Assembly (NCBI RefSeq): GCF_006170445.1
Contig: NZ_VCNA01000013.1
Location: 1-64,000, forward strand
Reading direction: 5' to 3'
DNA length: 64,000 nt
From: Brevibacillus dissolubilis
GTDB lineage: Bacteria; Bacillota; Bacilli; Brevibacillales; Brevibacillaceae
The notes under the pieces were generated by a model. That model saw only the letters and a program-made list of their open reading frames with translations, made no database searches and was not told where the DNA came from. Shown in pieces: positions 1 through 7,247 of the stretch. The translations under genes and the position numbers were made by a program. Positions within the stretch are counted from its first letter, which is position 1, and each line of letters opens with the position of its first letter.

Positions 1-47
1 CACGCCGCCAGCGTTCGTCCTGAGCCAGGATCAAACTCTCCAATAAA
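1..47 (-). rRNA. 16S ribosomal RNA, 5' end only (partial)
   Basis: Read on the minus strand, the first 47 bases give the universally conserved start of 16S rRNA, including GAGTTTGATCCTGGCTCAG followed by the GACGAACGCTGGCGGC block. The gene runs off the left edge. The exact mature 5' end is set by analogy with Bacillus and may be off by a few bases. Confidence 0.97.
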
Positions 48-105
48 GTTGAAGTTGATCTAGGTCAAAAACTTGTTGCTTGGCTGAATTATCATTTGCT
101 TTCGC

Positions 106-125
106 TGTTCAGTTTTCAAAGAACA
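106..125 (-). promoter_or_regulatory. rRNA leader boxA-type antitermination element
   Basis: The minus strand carries TGTTCTTTGAAAACTGAACA about 60 bases before the 16S start. TTTGAAAACTGAACA is the usual sequence ahead of rRNA genes in Bacilli and contains the NusB/NusE boxA-like core. It is placed correctly between the rrn promoter and the 16S gene. Confidence 0.7.
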
Positions 126-205
126 TTCTTCGTTAGCAGTTAATTGCTTTAACAAAATAAACCGAGTTGCTTCGTTGTTCATTTTGTTCTCAACCAACGA
201 GATTC

Positions 206-234
206 ATATTATCATGCCTCTCGTTTCTCGTCAA
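206..234 (-). promoter_or_regulatory. Sigma-A promoter of the rRNA operon
   Basis: On the minus strand TTGACG at 229-234 and TAATAT at 206-211 are separated by exactly 17 bases, giving a near-consensus housekeeping promoter. It lies between the Arg tRNA and 16S, so the rRNA operon has its own promoter in addition to any read-through from the tRNA cluster. Confidence 0.75.
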
Positions 235-339
235 CCTCTTTTTTCGAAGTTTTTTCGAGGTTATCAGTGCGAGAACGAACAACCGAATAACACTCTACCA
301 TATTAACACTCCAAAAATCAAGTCAATCAACAAAAAAAA

Positions 340-416
340 TGGCGTGCCCTGAGAGATTCGAACTCCCGACCTTTTGATTCGTAGTCAAACGCTCTATCCG
401 GCTGAGCTAAGGGCAC
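340..416 (-). tRNA. tRNA-Arg (anticodon ACG)
   Basis: The minus strand folds into a full cloverleaf: acceptor GTGCCCT/AGGGCAC, D arm, anticodon stem TTTGA/TCAAA with loop CTACGAA, and a T arm with GTTCGAATC. The 3' CCA is encoded in the DNA (340-343 with the discriminator). ACG reads CGN Arg codons after inosine modification. It is the last tRNA before 16S. Confidence 0.97.
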
Positions 417-431
417 ATCCTAATGAAATAA

Positions 432-507
432 TGGAGCGGACGAAGGGTCTCGAACCCTCGACCTTCGCCTTGGCAAGGCGACGCTCTACCAATTGAGCTA
501 CGTCCGC
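432..507 (-). tRNA. tRNA-Gly (anticodon GCC)
   Basis: Minus-strand cloverleaf with acceptor GCGGACG/CGTCCGC, anticodon stem TCGCC/GGCGA, loop TTGCCAA and T loop TTCGAGA. CCA is encoded. It is separated by short spacers from the Arg and Ala tRNAs, consistent with one transcript. Confidence 0.97.
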
Positions 508-525
508 ATGCAGGTATGAAACAGA

Positions 526-601
526 TGGTGGAGCTGAACGGGATCGAACCGATGACCTCCTGCTTGCAAGGCAGGCGCTCTCCCAACTGAGCTACAGCCC
601 C
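526..601 (-). tRNA. tRNA-Ala (anticodon TGC)
   Basis: Minus-strand cloverleaf with anticodon stem CCTGC/GCAGG and loop CTTGCAA, T loop TTCGATC, and encoded CCA. Ala-TGC together with Ile-GAT is the pair usually found inside the 16S-23S spacer; here both lie upstream of 16S. Confidence 0.97.
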
Positions 602-631
602 ATCTATTGAGATAACTCATAAATTAAAGAA

Positions 632-713
<82 letters not shown>

Positions 714-729
714 TCTTTCACAGTTATCT

Positions 730-758
730 ATCTTAGCAGGGTGCCATACATTATGCAA
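730..758 (-). promoter_or_regulatory. Promoter of the tRNA cluster
   Basis: Minus-strand TTGCAT (753-758) and TAAGAT (730-735) are 17 bases apart, about 22 bases upstream of the Ile tRNA. The placement suits a start for the Ile-Ala-Gly-Arg transcript. Confidence 0.6.
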
Positions 759-774
759 GCGGAAATAAAAGGAA

Positions 775-800
775 AAAGAGAGCTGGTCGTCAGCTCTCTT
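775..800 (-). terminator. Rho-independent terminator after motB
   Basis: A nine-base perfect stem (AGAGAGCTG/CAGCTCTCT, 777-785 with 791-799) with a five-base loop follows the motB stop directly, with a T-rich run on the minus strand. It separates motAB from the tRNA promoter. Confidence 0.85.
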
Positions 801-1595
801 TTATTGTCCGTCTGCTTTCTCGTAGTTACGCAGAATAGCTACCTCAACGCGACGGTTTTTGGCACGTCCTTGTAATGTTGTATTCGGAGCGATCGGCTGG
901 TACTCACCATAGCCTGTCGCACTGAAATTGGATGGATTGAGGCTTTTGTTTTCCAAGAGGATTTTCATGAAGTTGAGTGCTCGTTCTGAGCTGAGATCCC
1001 AGTTGGACGGGAACTGGCTGGTACGGATCGGCACATTGTCGGTGTGGCCGGATACGGTAACACGTCGTGCATCCGGTACGAGCAGCTTGGAGATCTCACC
1101 TGCAAGCTTACGGGCTTCCGGACGGACTAAGGCACTGCCGGAATCGAATAAAGCGCTATCGGTGATCGTAATCAACAGACCCATGTCGGTAATCTTGGTC
1201 TGGAGTTTATCCTTAAGATTGTTGTTGGCAATATACTTATCGAGCTGTTCTTTGAGCTCTCCGAGTTGCTCTGTTTCTTGCTGGAACTTTTCAGCTTGCT
1301 CAAATTTCTTTTTGTCCTTTTTCTCTTCCGATTCTTCCGCTTGGTTGCGCTCTAAGGATTGCTGGGCCACTTCCTCTGGGATTGGCAGCGCACTAGGGTT
1401 TTGGAAAATACTCGTACCGCCGTTGAGGGCGACATTAAGAGAACGGACAAGCTGGTTGAATTTTTTGGCGTCAACGCTTGAGCTGGCGAACAGTACTATA
1501 AAGAGGGCAAGAAGCAGGGTGAGCAGGTCAGCGTAGGGAATGAGCCACGTTTCGTCTATGTGCTCTTCATGGTGATGCTTTTTGTGTTTAGCCAT
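801..1595 (-). CDS. motB: Flagellar stator protein MotB
   Basis: 264 residues. MotB anchors the proton-driven stator to peptidoglycan and, with MotA, forms the ion channel that turns the flagellum. After a His/Lys-rich cytoplasmic start there is one membrane segment (about 18-40) in which the essential proton-accepting Asp is residue 23 in PYADLLTLLLALF. A Glu/Lys-rich linker (about 85-120) leads to an OmpA-like domain (about 135-258) with the peptidoglycan-binding pattern SGHTDNVP and NRRVEVAI. Its start overlaps the end of motA by 8 bases, so the two are translationally coupled and probably made in fixed ratio. The absence of the sodium-type PomB features favours a proton-driven MotB, but this is inferred. 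Confidence 0.95.
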   Translation of the reverse strand: MAKHKKHHHEEHIDETWLIPYADLLTLLLALFIVLFASSSVDAKKFNQLVRSLNVALNGGTSIFQNPSALPIPEEVAQQSLERNQAEESEEKKDKKKFEQAEKFQQETEQLGELKEQLDKYIANNNLKDKLQTKITDMGLLITITDSALFDSGSALVRPEARKLAGEISKLLVPDARRVTVSGHTDNVPIRTSQFPSNWDLSSERALNFMKILLENKSLNPSNFSATGYGEYQPIAPNTTLQGRAKNRRVEVAILRNYEKADGQ

Positions 1596-2391
1596 CTACC
1601 CCTACTCCTTCCTCCTTAGCCTCTGGTTTTTCCACATTACGTTGAGATACTGGGATATATACGAGGAGTTTTTGTTCAATAGCGGTTGGAGATACGCCGG
1701 CTTGAATGGAGAGCAGGCCTTCCACCATGATTTTTTTGATTTCGATTTCTTGCTTGGATTTGCGTTTGAGCTTGTTGGCGAATGGATGCCACAGTACATA
1801 ACCGGAGAAGATACCCAGCAGAGTTGCGACGAACGCTGCTGCGATGGAGTGACCCAGTTTTTCGATGTCAGACAGGTTACCAAGTGCGGCGATCAGACCT
1901 ATTACGGCACCAAGTACCCCAAGGGTCGGAGCATACGTACCCGCCTGGGTGAAGATCAGGGCATTCGCCTGGTGACGCTCTTCGATAGCGGCGATCTCTT
2001 CTTCCAATACATCGCGGACGAAATCTGGTTCGCCACCGTCAATGATCATCTTCATCCCATTGCGCAGGAAGGTGTCTTGGATCTCGTCTGCCTGATTCTC
2101 CAGAGCGAGAAGACCTTCACGGCGGGCAATCCCTGCCCAGTTCATGAACTGTTCGATCAGTTCGCGTTTGTCAGGCAGCTTTGTCTCGTTAAAGATGATT
2201 TTGATCAGTTTCGGGAACTTTTTGATTTCATTCATCGGGAATCCGATAAACAGGGTAGCCGCTGTACCTACGAAAATAATCATGAATGCTGCCCCGTTGA
2301 GAAGAGCTGCCGGGTTGGCACCCTTAAGAGCCATACCACCAATAACTGCGATAAGAGCGATGACAATACCTATATAAGACGACTTTTCCAT
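1588..2391 (-). CDS. motA: Flagellar stator protein MotA
   Basis: 267 residues, typical of Bacillus MotA. It is the multi-pass half of the stator: two N-terminal membrane helices, a large cytoplasmic loop with charged residues that engage FliG, and two C-terminal helices containing the conserved proline in GTYAPTLGVLGAVIGL. The start is ATG at 2391, preceded by AGGGAG with good spacing. The stop overlaps motB. Upstream (2392-2537) is AT-rich; I see CCGAAATA, faintly like a SigD -10, but no matching -35, so I do not call a flagellar promoter. Confidence 0.95.
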   Translation of the reverse strand: MEKSSYIGIVIALIAVIGGMALKGANPAALLNGAAFMIIFVGTAATLFIGFPMNEIKKFPKLIKIIFNETKLPDKRELIEQFMNWAGIARREGLLALENQADEIQDTFLRNGMKMIIDGGEPDFVRDVLEEEIAAIEERHQANALIFTQAGTYAPTLGVLGAVIGLIAALGNLSDIEKLGHSIAAAFVATLLGIFSGYVLWHPFANKLKRKSKQEIEIKKIMVEGLLSIQAGVSPTAIEQKLLVYIPVSQRNVEKPEAKEEGVGVDG

Positions 2392-2537
2392 CTAGACACT
2401 CCCTGTTCCCCGTAGTCTTGGATAACTACTCGTAAATATCTCTACTTAGTATTTCGGTAATTGATTCAAAAAACATAAGAGTAAGTTCATAGGAAATTGA
2501 CATTTTTCATCAAAACCCGTCAAAAGTCCCTGATCCC

Positions 2538-3269
2538 CTATCCGAACCATTGTATCAGGCCAACCATGATCAGCAGTCCGACGATAAATGCATAGGTGGC
2601 GGCTGTTTCGTGACCGTCCCCATGGCTTTCGGGAATCAGCTCTTTGTACACGATAAACAGCATCGCTCCGGCCGCAAAGGAAAGCCCATATGGCACGAGT
2701 CCGCTCACATAGGACGTGAGTGAGTAGCCTAGCATGCCACTGAAAATCTCGACCGCACCCGTCATCGTGGCGAGGATGAATGCTTTGCCTTTGCTGACTT
2801 TTTGGTTAATGAGAAACAGTGCGACCAAAAAGCCCTCAGGAGCATTCTGCAGACCGATGGCAAAAGCAATCAGACCGCCGAGACTCTGATCCTCACTGGA
2901 ATAGCTGACACCGACCGATAAGCCTTCGGGGATGTTGTGCAGGGTAATCGCTGAGAGAATCAGCAGCGATTGTTTATCCATCGAGATATTGGCCCGGCTG
3001 TGCTCTAGGTCAATATGCGGAATCGAACGCTCAAGCATCGTCAAAACCCCGGTACCAAGCAACACCCCGATACACAGCACCACAAAACTCGAATGGCTCA
3101 ATGCCTGCGGAATCAAGCTGAATGTGGATGCTGCCACCATGATCCCTGCGGTCAGGGCGAGCAGAATATCCCGCCAGCGGTGTGTGACTTCTTTAAAAAA
3201 CAAAATCGGCAAGGCACCCAGACCTGTCGAGAGAGCTGACAAGATGCTTCCTAACAATGCTTCTTGCAT
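2538..3269 (-). CDS. ZIP-family divalent metal transporter
   Basis: 243 residues with about eight hydrophobic segments. The two ZIP signature motifs are plain: HNIPEG in the fourth helix region and QNAPEG in the fifth, which together make the binuclear metal site for zinc or similar ions. The family (ZupT/GufA-like) imports divalent metals across the cytoplasmic membrane. Start ATG at 3269 has GGAGGA six bases upstream. It lies 14 bases after the Mpo1-like gene and is probably co-transcribed with it. The exact metal cannot be told from sequence; a zinc-uptake operator is not obvious. Confidence 0.88.
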   Translation of the reverse strand: MQEALLGSILSALSTGLGALPILFFKEVTHRWRDILLALTAGIMVAASTFSLIPQALSHSSFVVLCIGVLLGTGVLTMLERSIPHIDLEHSRANISMDKQSLLILSAITLHNIPEGLSVGVSYSSEDQSLGGLIAFAIGLQNAPEGFLVALFLINQKVSKGKAFILATMTGAVEIFSGMLGYSLTSYVSGLVPYGLSFAAGAMLFIVYKELIPESHGDGHETAATYAFIVGLLIMVGLIQWFG

Positions 3270-3283
3270 ACGATGTCCTCCAA

Positions 3284-3601
3284 TTAGGGTAAGAATCGTT
3301 TTCCCGTGATCAGTTCCAGCGTACGCAGAAAAAACCAGGAGAAGCCTGCATAAAAGCCTAACAGGGGCCGTCGGAAGGAAGCAGGCTGATTCTTTTCAAA
3401 TACAAAATGTCCGATCCACGAGAAAACGTAATGCAAAACAGCAAGCACAAGCGTAAGCCGCCAATCCCAGAAGAGTGTTAGCCAAGCCAGCGCGGCAAAC
3501 AGGAATGCAAAGTAATGCAGGAGTTGGTTGAGTGGATTTCGGTGTGCTTGTTGGTAGTCGGTCAAATCTTGTCTCCATCGTTGGGAAAAGGTTTGTTTCA
3601 C
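3284..3601 (-). CDS. Mpo1-like (DUF962) small membrane protein
   Basis: 105 residues from a GTG start at 3601, chosen because GGAGGG lies just upstream; a longer frame reaches ATG at 3643 but has no ribosome site. The pattern HRNPLNQLLHYFAF, then WIGHFVFEKNQPASF, matches the DUF962/Mpo1 family. In yeast Mpo1 is an iron-dependent dioxygenase acting on 2-hydroxy fatty acids, with His residues as ligands; bacterial members are uncharacterised. Two to four membrane segments are visible. First gene of a likely two-gene unit with the ZIP transporter. Confidence 0.75.
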   Translation of the reverse strand: MKQTFSQRWRQDLTDYQQAHRNPLNQLLHYFAFLFAALAWLTLFWDWRLTLVLAVLHYVFSWIGHFVFEKNQPASFRRPLLGFYAGFSWFFLRTLELITGKRFLP

Positions 3602-3613
3602 TAAGCCCTCCGT

Positions 3614-3627
3614 ATACGAATTCGTAT
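3614..3627. promoter_or_regulatory. Perfect 14-base palindrome, possible operator
   Basis: ATACGAATTCGTAT is perfectly self-complementary and lies between a TATGAT -10-like hexamer and the ribosome site of the Mpo1-like gene. The position is where a dimeric repressor would bind. No regulator is encoded next to it. Confidence 0.35.
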
Positions 3628-3652
3628 GTAAATCATACCACATTCATAACAG

Positions 3653-3678
3653 AAAAAACTGCTGAAATCACTCAGCAG
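3653..3678 (-). terminator. Terminator after the NamZ-deacetylase gene
   Basis: CTGCTGA/TCAGCAG stem with a six-base loop, followed on the minus strand by six T residues, seven bases after the stop at 3685. A textbook Rho-independent terminator. Confidence 0.9.
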
Positions 3679-3684
3679 CTGGGG

Positions 3685-5802
3685 TTATCGCAAAAATGCG
3701 ACATTGGTTACAGCAGGGCCAAGCACGTCGAATCGGTAGCCTTGGGCTTGCAGGTATTGGATGATTTGCGGGAGTGCCTTGGCCGTCGTGGCTTTGGTCT
3801 CGGCGTCATGCATCAGCACGATGATCTCTTTTTTGGTGCCGATCCCGTTCTTGACATAGGTGACGGCGGATTCCACGGTATAGCCGCCTGAACTGGCGTC
3901 ACCGATGCTGACATTCCAGTCAAAGTAGAGATAGCCACGCTGTTTGGCAGCTTTTACAATGTCTGGCATGATCCATTTTTCTTTGGTGTATACGTTTGGA
4001 TTTTGTGCTTTTAGGCTGACGGAGTTGTTGCTGCCGCCGGGAAAACGAAAGAGCGTCGGTTTTTGACCGGTGATCTTCTGGATCGCTTGGTTGCCGCGGT
4101 CGAGATCTTGGAAAAAGCCGTCAACACTGTAATAGATCTTGCTGTAGTCGTGCGAGTAGGTGTGTCCGCCGATCACATGTCCCTCGGTGGCCATCCGCTT
4201 GATCATCGCCGGGTATTTCTCCGCATTGCGTCCGATGACGAAAAAGGTGGCGCGGACACGGTATTGCTTGAGCACGTCGAGAACTTGCGGTGTCACGTTG
4301 GAAGCGCCGTCGTCAAAAGTGAGGTAGGCGACTTTGCCGGTGGGGGCGCTGGGTTTGGCGGGTGGCTTTGGTGTTGGTGTTGCGGGCTTTTCTGGTGTTG
4401 CTGGTGGCTTTGGTGTTGGTGTTGCAGGCTTTTCTGGTGTTGCGGGTGGCTTTGGTGTTGGTGTTGCAGGCTTTGCTGGTGTTGCGGGTGGTTTCGGTGT
4501 TGGCGTTGCGGGCTTTGCTGGTGTTGCGGGTGGCTTTGGCACTGGAGGCACTGGCGCAGGCTGCGGGATCGTGACCGTTCTGTGGATGACCTCTGTCGCC
4601 GTCACCGGTTCGTTGCCATAGATGAGATAGGCTTCGCGTGTAGTCCGGAACTGTTGAAGCGCTGTTGCGTATTGCAGTTCGATCTGTTGCGGTGTGTATT
4701 TTTTGCTGAGAGCGTCCCCGATCTGGCCGGTTCCCATAATTTTGTCAAACATCAGCAATGGCTGACCTACTACACTTCTGGGCACAGGAAAACCGCTTAG
4801 CATACGGGCATAAGCAAGGGCATACACCCCGGTTTTGGCTGGATTGAAGGTATGGTAATCCGTGATGGTCAAGCGAGCGCCGCCTGCTGTACCTCTCTGT
4901 TCAGGGGTAAAAGTGACACCGGGGAGCTGGGCGCTGTTCAGTTGGGCGGCGAATTTGCGGGCATCCAGCCCTTTTCCACCAATCCAGCGGAAGTTGTCTG
5001 CCTGAAAAATCCCTGTCCCCTCCCCAAGACCGGTCGCCATGTAGCCAAAGACTGATTCTAGGTCAGGAATGCGCGGCGAACTTGGAATCCATTTGAGACC
5101 TGTATCCTGCCAGCGCATTTGGCGGGTGTAGCCATCCATCGGGACAACGGTCAGGTCGGCCCCGATTTTGCGGTTGAAGTAGAGGGCCAGTTCACCGATG
5201 GTCATGCCGTGGGCCATCGGAAGAATATCGACACCAACGAAGGTTTGGTAGCCTTCTTGGAGCATGGGGCCGTCGACGATGTCTCCCCCAACCGGATTGG
5301 GCCGGTCGAGTACGACAATCTGCTTATTGGCGCGTTTGGCAGCGATCATGGCGTAGTTAAGTGTAGATATGTAGGTGTAGGTACGGGAGCCGATATCCTG
5401 AATGTCAAAGAGCAGAAGGTCAACATCTGTCAGCATCTGATCGGTTGGCATCCGGGTCGGGCCGTACAGACTGTAGACGGGAATCTGTAGAGTTGGATGG
5501 ATCGAAGAAGGAACATAGGTGCCTGCGAGTGCTTTTCCATCGATGCCGTGTTCGGGGCCGTAGAGAGCCGTTAAGCGGGCACCCGGATCGTGTGCAAGTG
5601 TGTCTATCATGCTTTGGCCTTGGCTGTTGACGCCTGTCTGGTTGGTGATCAAGCCGATGCGCTTACCATCGATCACTTGGCTGTACTTGCTGAGCAGCAC
5701 GTCGTCACCAAGCTGAAAAACCGGTTGAGTCGCATAAGAACTGGGAGCAGCGAAGGTTACCAGGAGTGTCATAAGAATAAGAAGAATCACATTTTTTCGC
5801 AT
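3685..5802 (-). CDS. Secreted NamZ-type exo-muramidase fused to polysaccharide deacetylase
   Basis: 705 residues from ATG at 5802, chosen for AAAGGA nine bases upstream and a clean signal peptide (MRKNVILLILMTLLVTF, cleavage near SYA). An in-frame ATG at 5847 is less likely. The first ~400 residues are a DUF1343/NamZ domain (GLITNQTG, LYGPEHG, DIQDIGSRTYTY), the family of exo-beta-N-acetylmuramidases that release terminal MurNAc. A proline/lysine-rich linker of about 14-residue repeats follows. The last ~210 residues are a NodB-type deacetylase with TFDDG (metal Asp), HTYSH (metal His), RFPGG and LMHD. The enzyme should act on cell-wall glycans outside the membrane. The fusion suggests deacetylation coupled to muropeptide recycling, which is inference. 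Confidence 0.88.
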   Translation of the reverse strand: MRKNVILLILMTLLVTFAAPSSYATQPVFQLGDDVLLSKYSQVIDGKRIGLITNQTGVNSQGQSMIDTLAHDPGARLTALYGPEHGIDGKALAGTYVPSSIHPTLQIPVYSLYGPTRMPTDQMLTDVDLLLFDIQDIGSRTYTYISTLNYAMIAAKRANKQIVVLDRPNPVGGDIVDGPMLQEGYQTFVGVDILPMAHGMTIGELALYFNRKIGADLTVVPMDGYTRQMRWQDTGLKWIPSSPRIPDLESVFGYMATGLGEGTGIFQADNFRWIGGKGLDARKFAAQLNSAQLPGVTFTPEQRGTAGGARLTITDYHTFNPAKTGVYALAYARMLSGFPVPRSVVGQPLLMFDKIMGTGQIGDALSKKYTPQQIELQYATALQQFRTTREAYLIYGNEPVTATEVIHRTVTIPQPAPVPPVPKPPATPAKPATPTPKPPATPAKPATPTPKPPATPEKPATPTPKPPATPEKPATPTPKPPAKPSAPTGKVAYLTFDDGASNVTPQVLDVLKQYRVRATFFVIGRNAEKYPAMIKRMATEGHVIGGHTYSHDYSKIYYSVDGFFQDLDRGNQAIQKITGQKPTLFRFPGGSNNSVSLKAQNPNVYTKEKWIMPDIVKAAKQRGYLYFDWNVSIGDASSGGYTVESAVTYVKNGIGTKKEIIVLMHDAETKATTAKALPQIIQYLQAQGYRFDVLGPAVTNVAFLR
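4361..4540 (-). repeat. 42-bp tandem repeats encoding a Pro-rich linker
   Basis: About four copies of a 42-base unit encode PKPPATPxKPATPT, with x Ala or Glu. The copies lie in frame between the NamZ and deacetylase domains. Such a linker is extended and may span the wall; copy number is prone to change by slippage. Confidence 0.85.
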
Positions 5803-5868
5803 GCAGTCCGTTCCTTTCATGTCTGTCTGTGCAGTATGTCTTGTCATGCAATAAGACGAATCTGGATA

Positions 5869-6121
5869 TTATTCCGTTTCTGTATACTGGGAAATTTCAA
5901 GCAGATTACCGTCCGGATCACGCAGGTAGATGGACAAGATCTCCCCCATCGCTCCTGTGCGGCTGACAGGCTCGTCCACTTCGAGAGCAATATGGCAGGC
6001 TTGAATATGGGAGATCACTTCTGTGAGCGGAGTCTCTGTAATGAAGCAGAGGTCTGCTGAGCCTTTGGACGGTTGCAGAGCTTTCGGTTAGAACGAGATG
6101 GTCCAGATGAGAAATTTTCAT
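5869..6121 (-). pseudogene. VOC/glyoxalase-family gene with internal deletion
   Basis: The start of a VOC-superfamily gene is present (MKISHLDHLVLT at 6121) and so is the complete C-terminal half in another frame (PKALQPSKGSADLCFIT ... GEILSIYLRDPDGNLLEIS, stop at 5869-5871). About 40 codons between the two, which hold the first metal-binding half, are missing and the frame changes at the junction near 6083. The product cannot form the usual two-module fold, so this is a remnant of a small metal-dependent dioxygenase/glyoxalase-like protein. Confidence 0.85.
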
Positions 6122-6273
6122 GTATGCCGCGCCCTTTCCCTTCTTGAATGAGATGATTGCAAAATAAAGTATAAATCAAAAGACCAAGTCTAACAGAAGA
6201 GCCGTCACCGCATCCATCCTCCCAGGCGAAAAGCGTATGCGGCGACACTCCACTCCAATTACAACATACATGG

Positions 6274-6348
6274 TCAAATTCCTATCACAATGCCAATAAA
6301 TATCAGCAATAAAACCAGAAAAAAGCGTTGGTAACGTTCGTTCAGCAT
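6274..6348 (-). CDS. Possible 24-residue single-span membrane peptide
   Basis: A short frame starts MLNERYQRFFLVLLLIF and stays hydrophobic to its stop: a positively charged start followed by one membrane helix. GGTGGGGA lies about nine bases upstream of the ATG. Such tiny membrane peptides occur in Bacilli, but in this decaying region chance is a real alternative. Confidence 0.3.
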   Translation of the reverse strand: MLNERYQRFFLVLLLIFIGIVIGI

Positions 6349-6464
6349 AGGTCCATCCCCACCTTCATATAGTTGGCTGCTGTCTATAGACTTTCGGCCC
6401 CGCAAAAGTTTTGCACGTAGTAAAATATATGATTCTACGTATCGTTTGGAAGCTTGTCTGAAAG

Positions 6465-6504
6465 CACAAAAAGCGTGCCGTCGTCCAACAGCACGCTTTT
6501 TGTG
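6465..6504 (-). terminator. Terminator after the PfpI-like remnant
   Basis: Fourteen-base near-perfect stem (CACAAAAAGCGTGC with GCACGCTTTTTGTG) around a loop of about 12 bases. A/T runs on both sides allow action in either direction. It probably ended the transcript of the now broken upstream gene. Confidence 0.75.
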
Positions 6505-6548
6505 TGTATAGGGAGTGATGGAGTTGATGTATGCAGCTTTCCCTGTTC

Positions 6549-6656
6549 TTAGAACGTACGAATCAGGGCAAGAAGCTCCTGTTTGTCCAAGCGTGGGAAG
6601 TTAGGACCGCCTGGAATGGTCAGTGCCTCGCAGTCGGCTGGGTCAACCTCCCCCAT
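6549..6656 (-). pseudogene. Fragment of a DJ-1/PfpI-like gene
   Basis: The 35-residue frame contains ADCEALTIPGGPNF and PRLDKQELLALIRTF, the pattern found around the middle of DJ-1/PfpI and class I amidotransferase-like proteins (EALxIPGG). The regions before it and the catalytic Cys elbow after it are absent, and it begins immediately after another gene's terminator. It reads as a leftover of a once longer gene. Assignment rests on a short match. Confidence 0.5.
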
Positions 6657-6670
6657 CTTCCCAAAATAAA

Positions 6671-6698
6671 GCCCTTCTCTTCATAACCGAGAAGGGGC
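6671..6698 (-). terminator. Terminator after the Spo0E-like gene
   Basis: GCCCCTTCTC/GAGAAGGGC hairpin followed by TTTATTTT on the minus strand, about 20 bases after the stop at 6720. Confidence 0.85.
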
Positions 6699-6719
6699 AA
6701 TTGATCTATGATGTATGCG

Positions 6720-6902
6720 TTATCCTTGAGCTGCCAGTTTTCTGCCTTTTGCTGTCTGATACTTGAGGATTAATTCATCCAGTTGCTGACTGAGTTCGAG
6801 AACATGTGTATCAACCAAACTACCTTTTTGCATTGCAGTCTGTACCATTTTGACACGTAGCATTTCTATGCGATTGCTCAACTCTTCCATATCCAATCCC
6901 AT
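6720..6902 (-). CDS. Spo0E-like aspartyl-phosphate phosphatase
   Basis: 60 residues, the normal size for the family. Spo0E, YisI and YnzD remove phosphate from Spo0A~P and so delay sporulation. The helical hairpin and the diagnostic SQxLD motif are present (ELSQQLDELILKY), with the EELSNRIEMLR first helix. Start ATG at 6902; a GTG one codon earlier is also possible. It is a single-gene unit closed by its own terminator. Its presence supports a spore-forming host. Confidence 0.85.
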   Translation of the reverse strand: MGLDMEELSNRIEMLRVKMVQTAMQKGSLVDTHVLELSQQLDELILKYQTAKGRKLAAQG

Positions 6903-6999
6903 CACCTAAATTAGCCTCAATTTGGATGTATAGTTAGTATAAGAGTATTCAGGATAGAAAGCTATTCCTTTTTCCCGACAATATGAAGGCGAAATATGT

Positions 7000-7056
7000 A
7001 AGAGCGGCTCAGATTTTGTCGGATTATTACCCAAAGACAAAATTGGAGCCGCTCTT
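7000..7056. repeat. Long inverted repeat (21-bp arms) in an intergenic region
   Basis: Arms 7000-7020 and 7036-7056 pair over 21 bases with two mismatches around a 15-base loop; the outer part is AAGAGCGGCTC. It lies in the 345-base gap between the Spo0E-like gene (minus) and the ABC operon (plus), with no gene reading into it from the left. It could be a terminator remnant, a small structured RNA or a miniature repeat; the rest of the gap shows only AT-rich sequence and a possible promoter near 7163-7192. Confidence 0.6.
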
Positions 7057-7247
7057 TGTGTTTCTGTGTATGGGTGGGTGGGGGGTAGTCATTACTTCTG
7101 GCATCATGTATGACGAAGCGGGCTTCTCAAACGTTTCATGATTCAAAATTTTTTTTGATTAGTTTACATATTACTGTTACTTTTTGTAAATATCGTAGTC
7201 TTATATAGGTAGGGGGAAATAAGATAAATAGATGAAGGGGGATATGC

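Noticed and set aside
4361-4540. Regularly spaced 42-bp repeats resembling a CRISPR array at first sight.
   Set aside because: Repeats are in frame, have no unique spacers and encode the Pro-rich linker of the NamZ-deacetylase protein.
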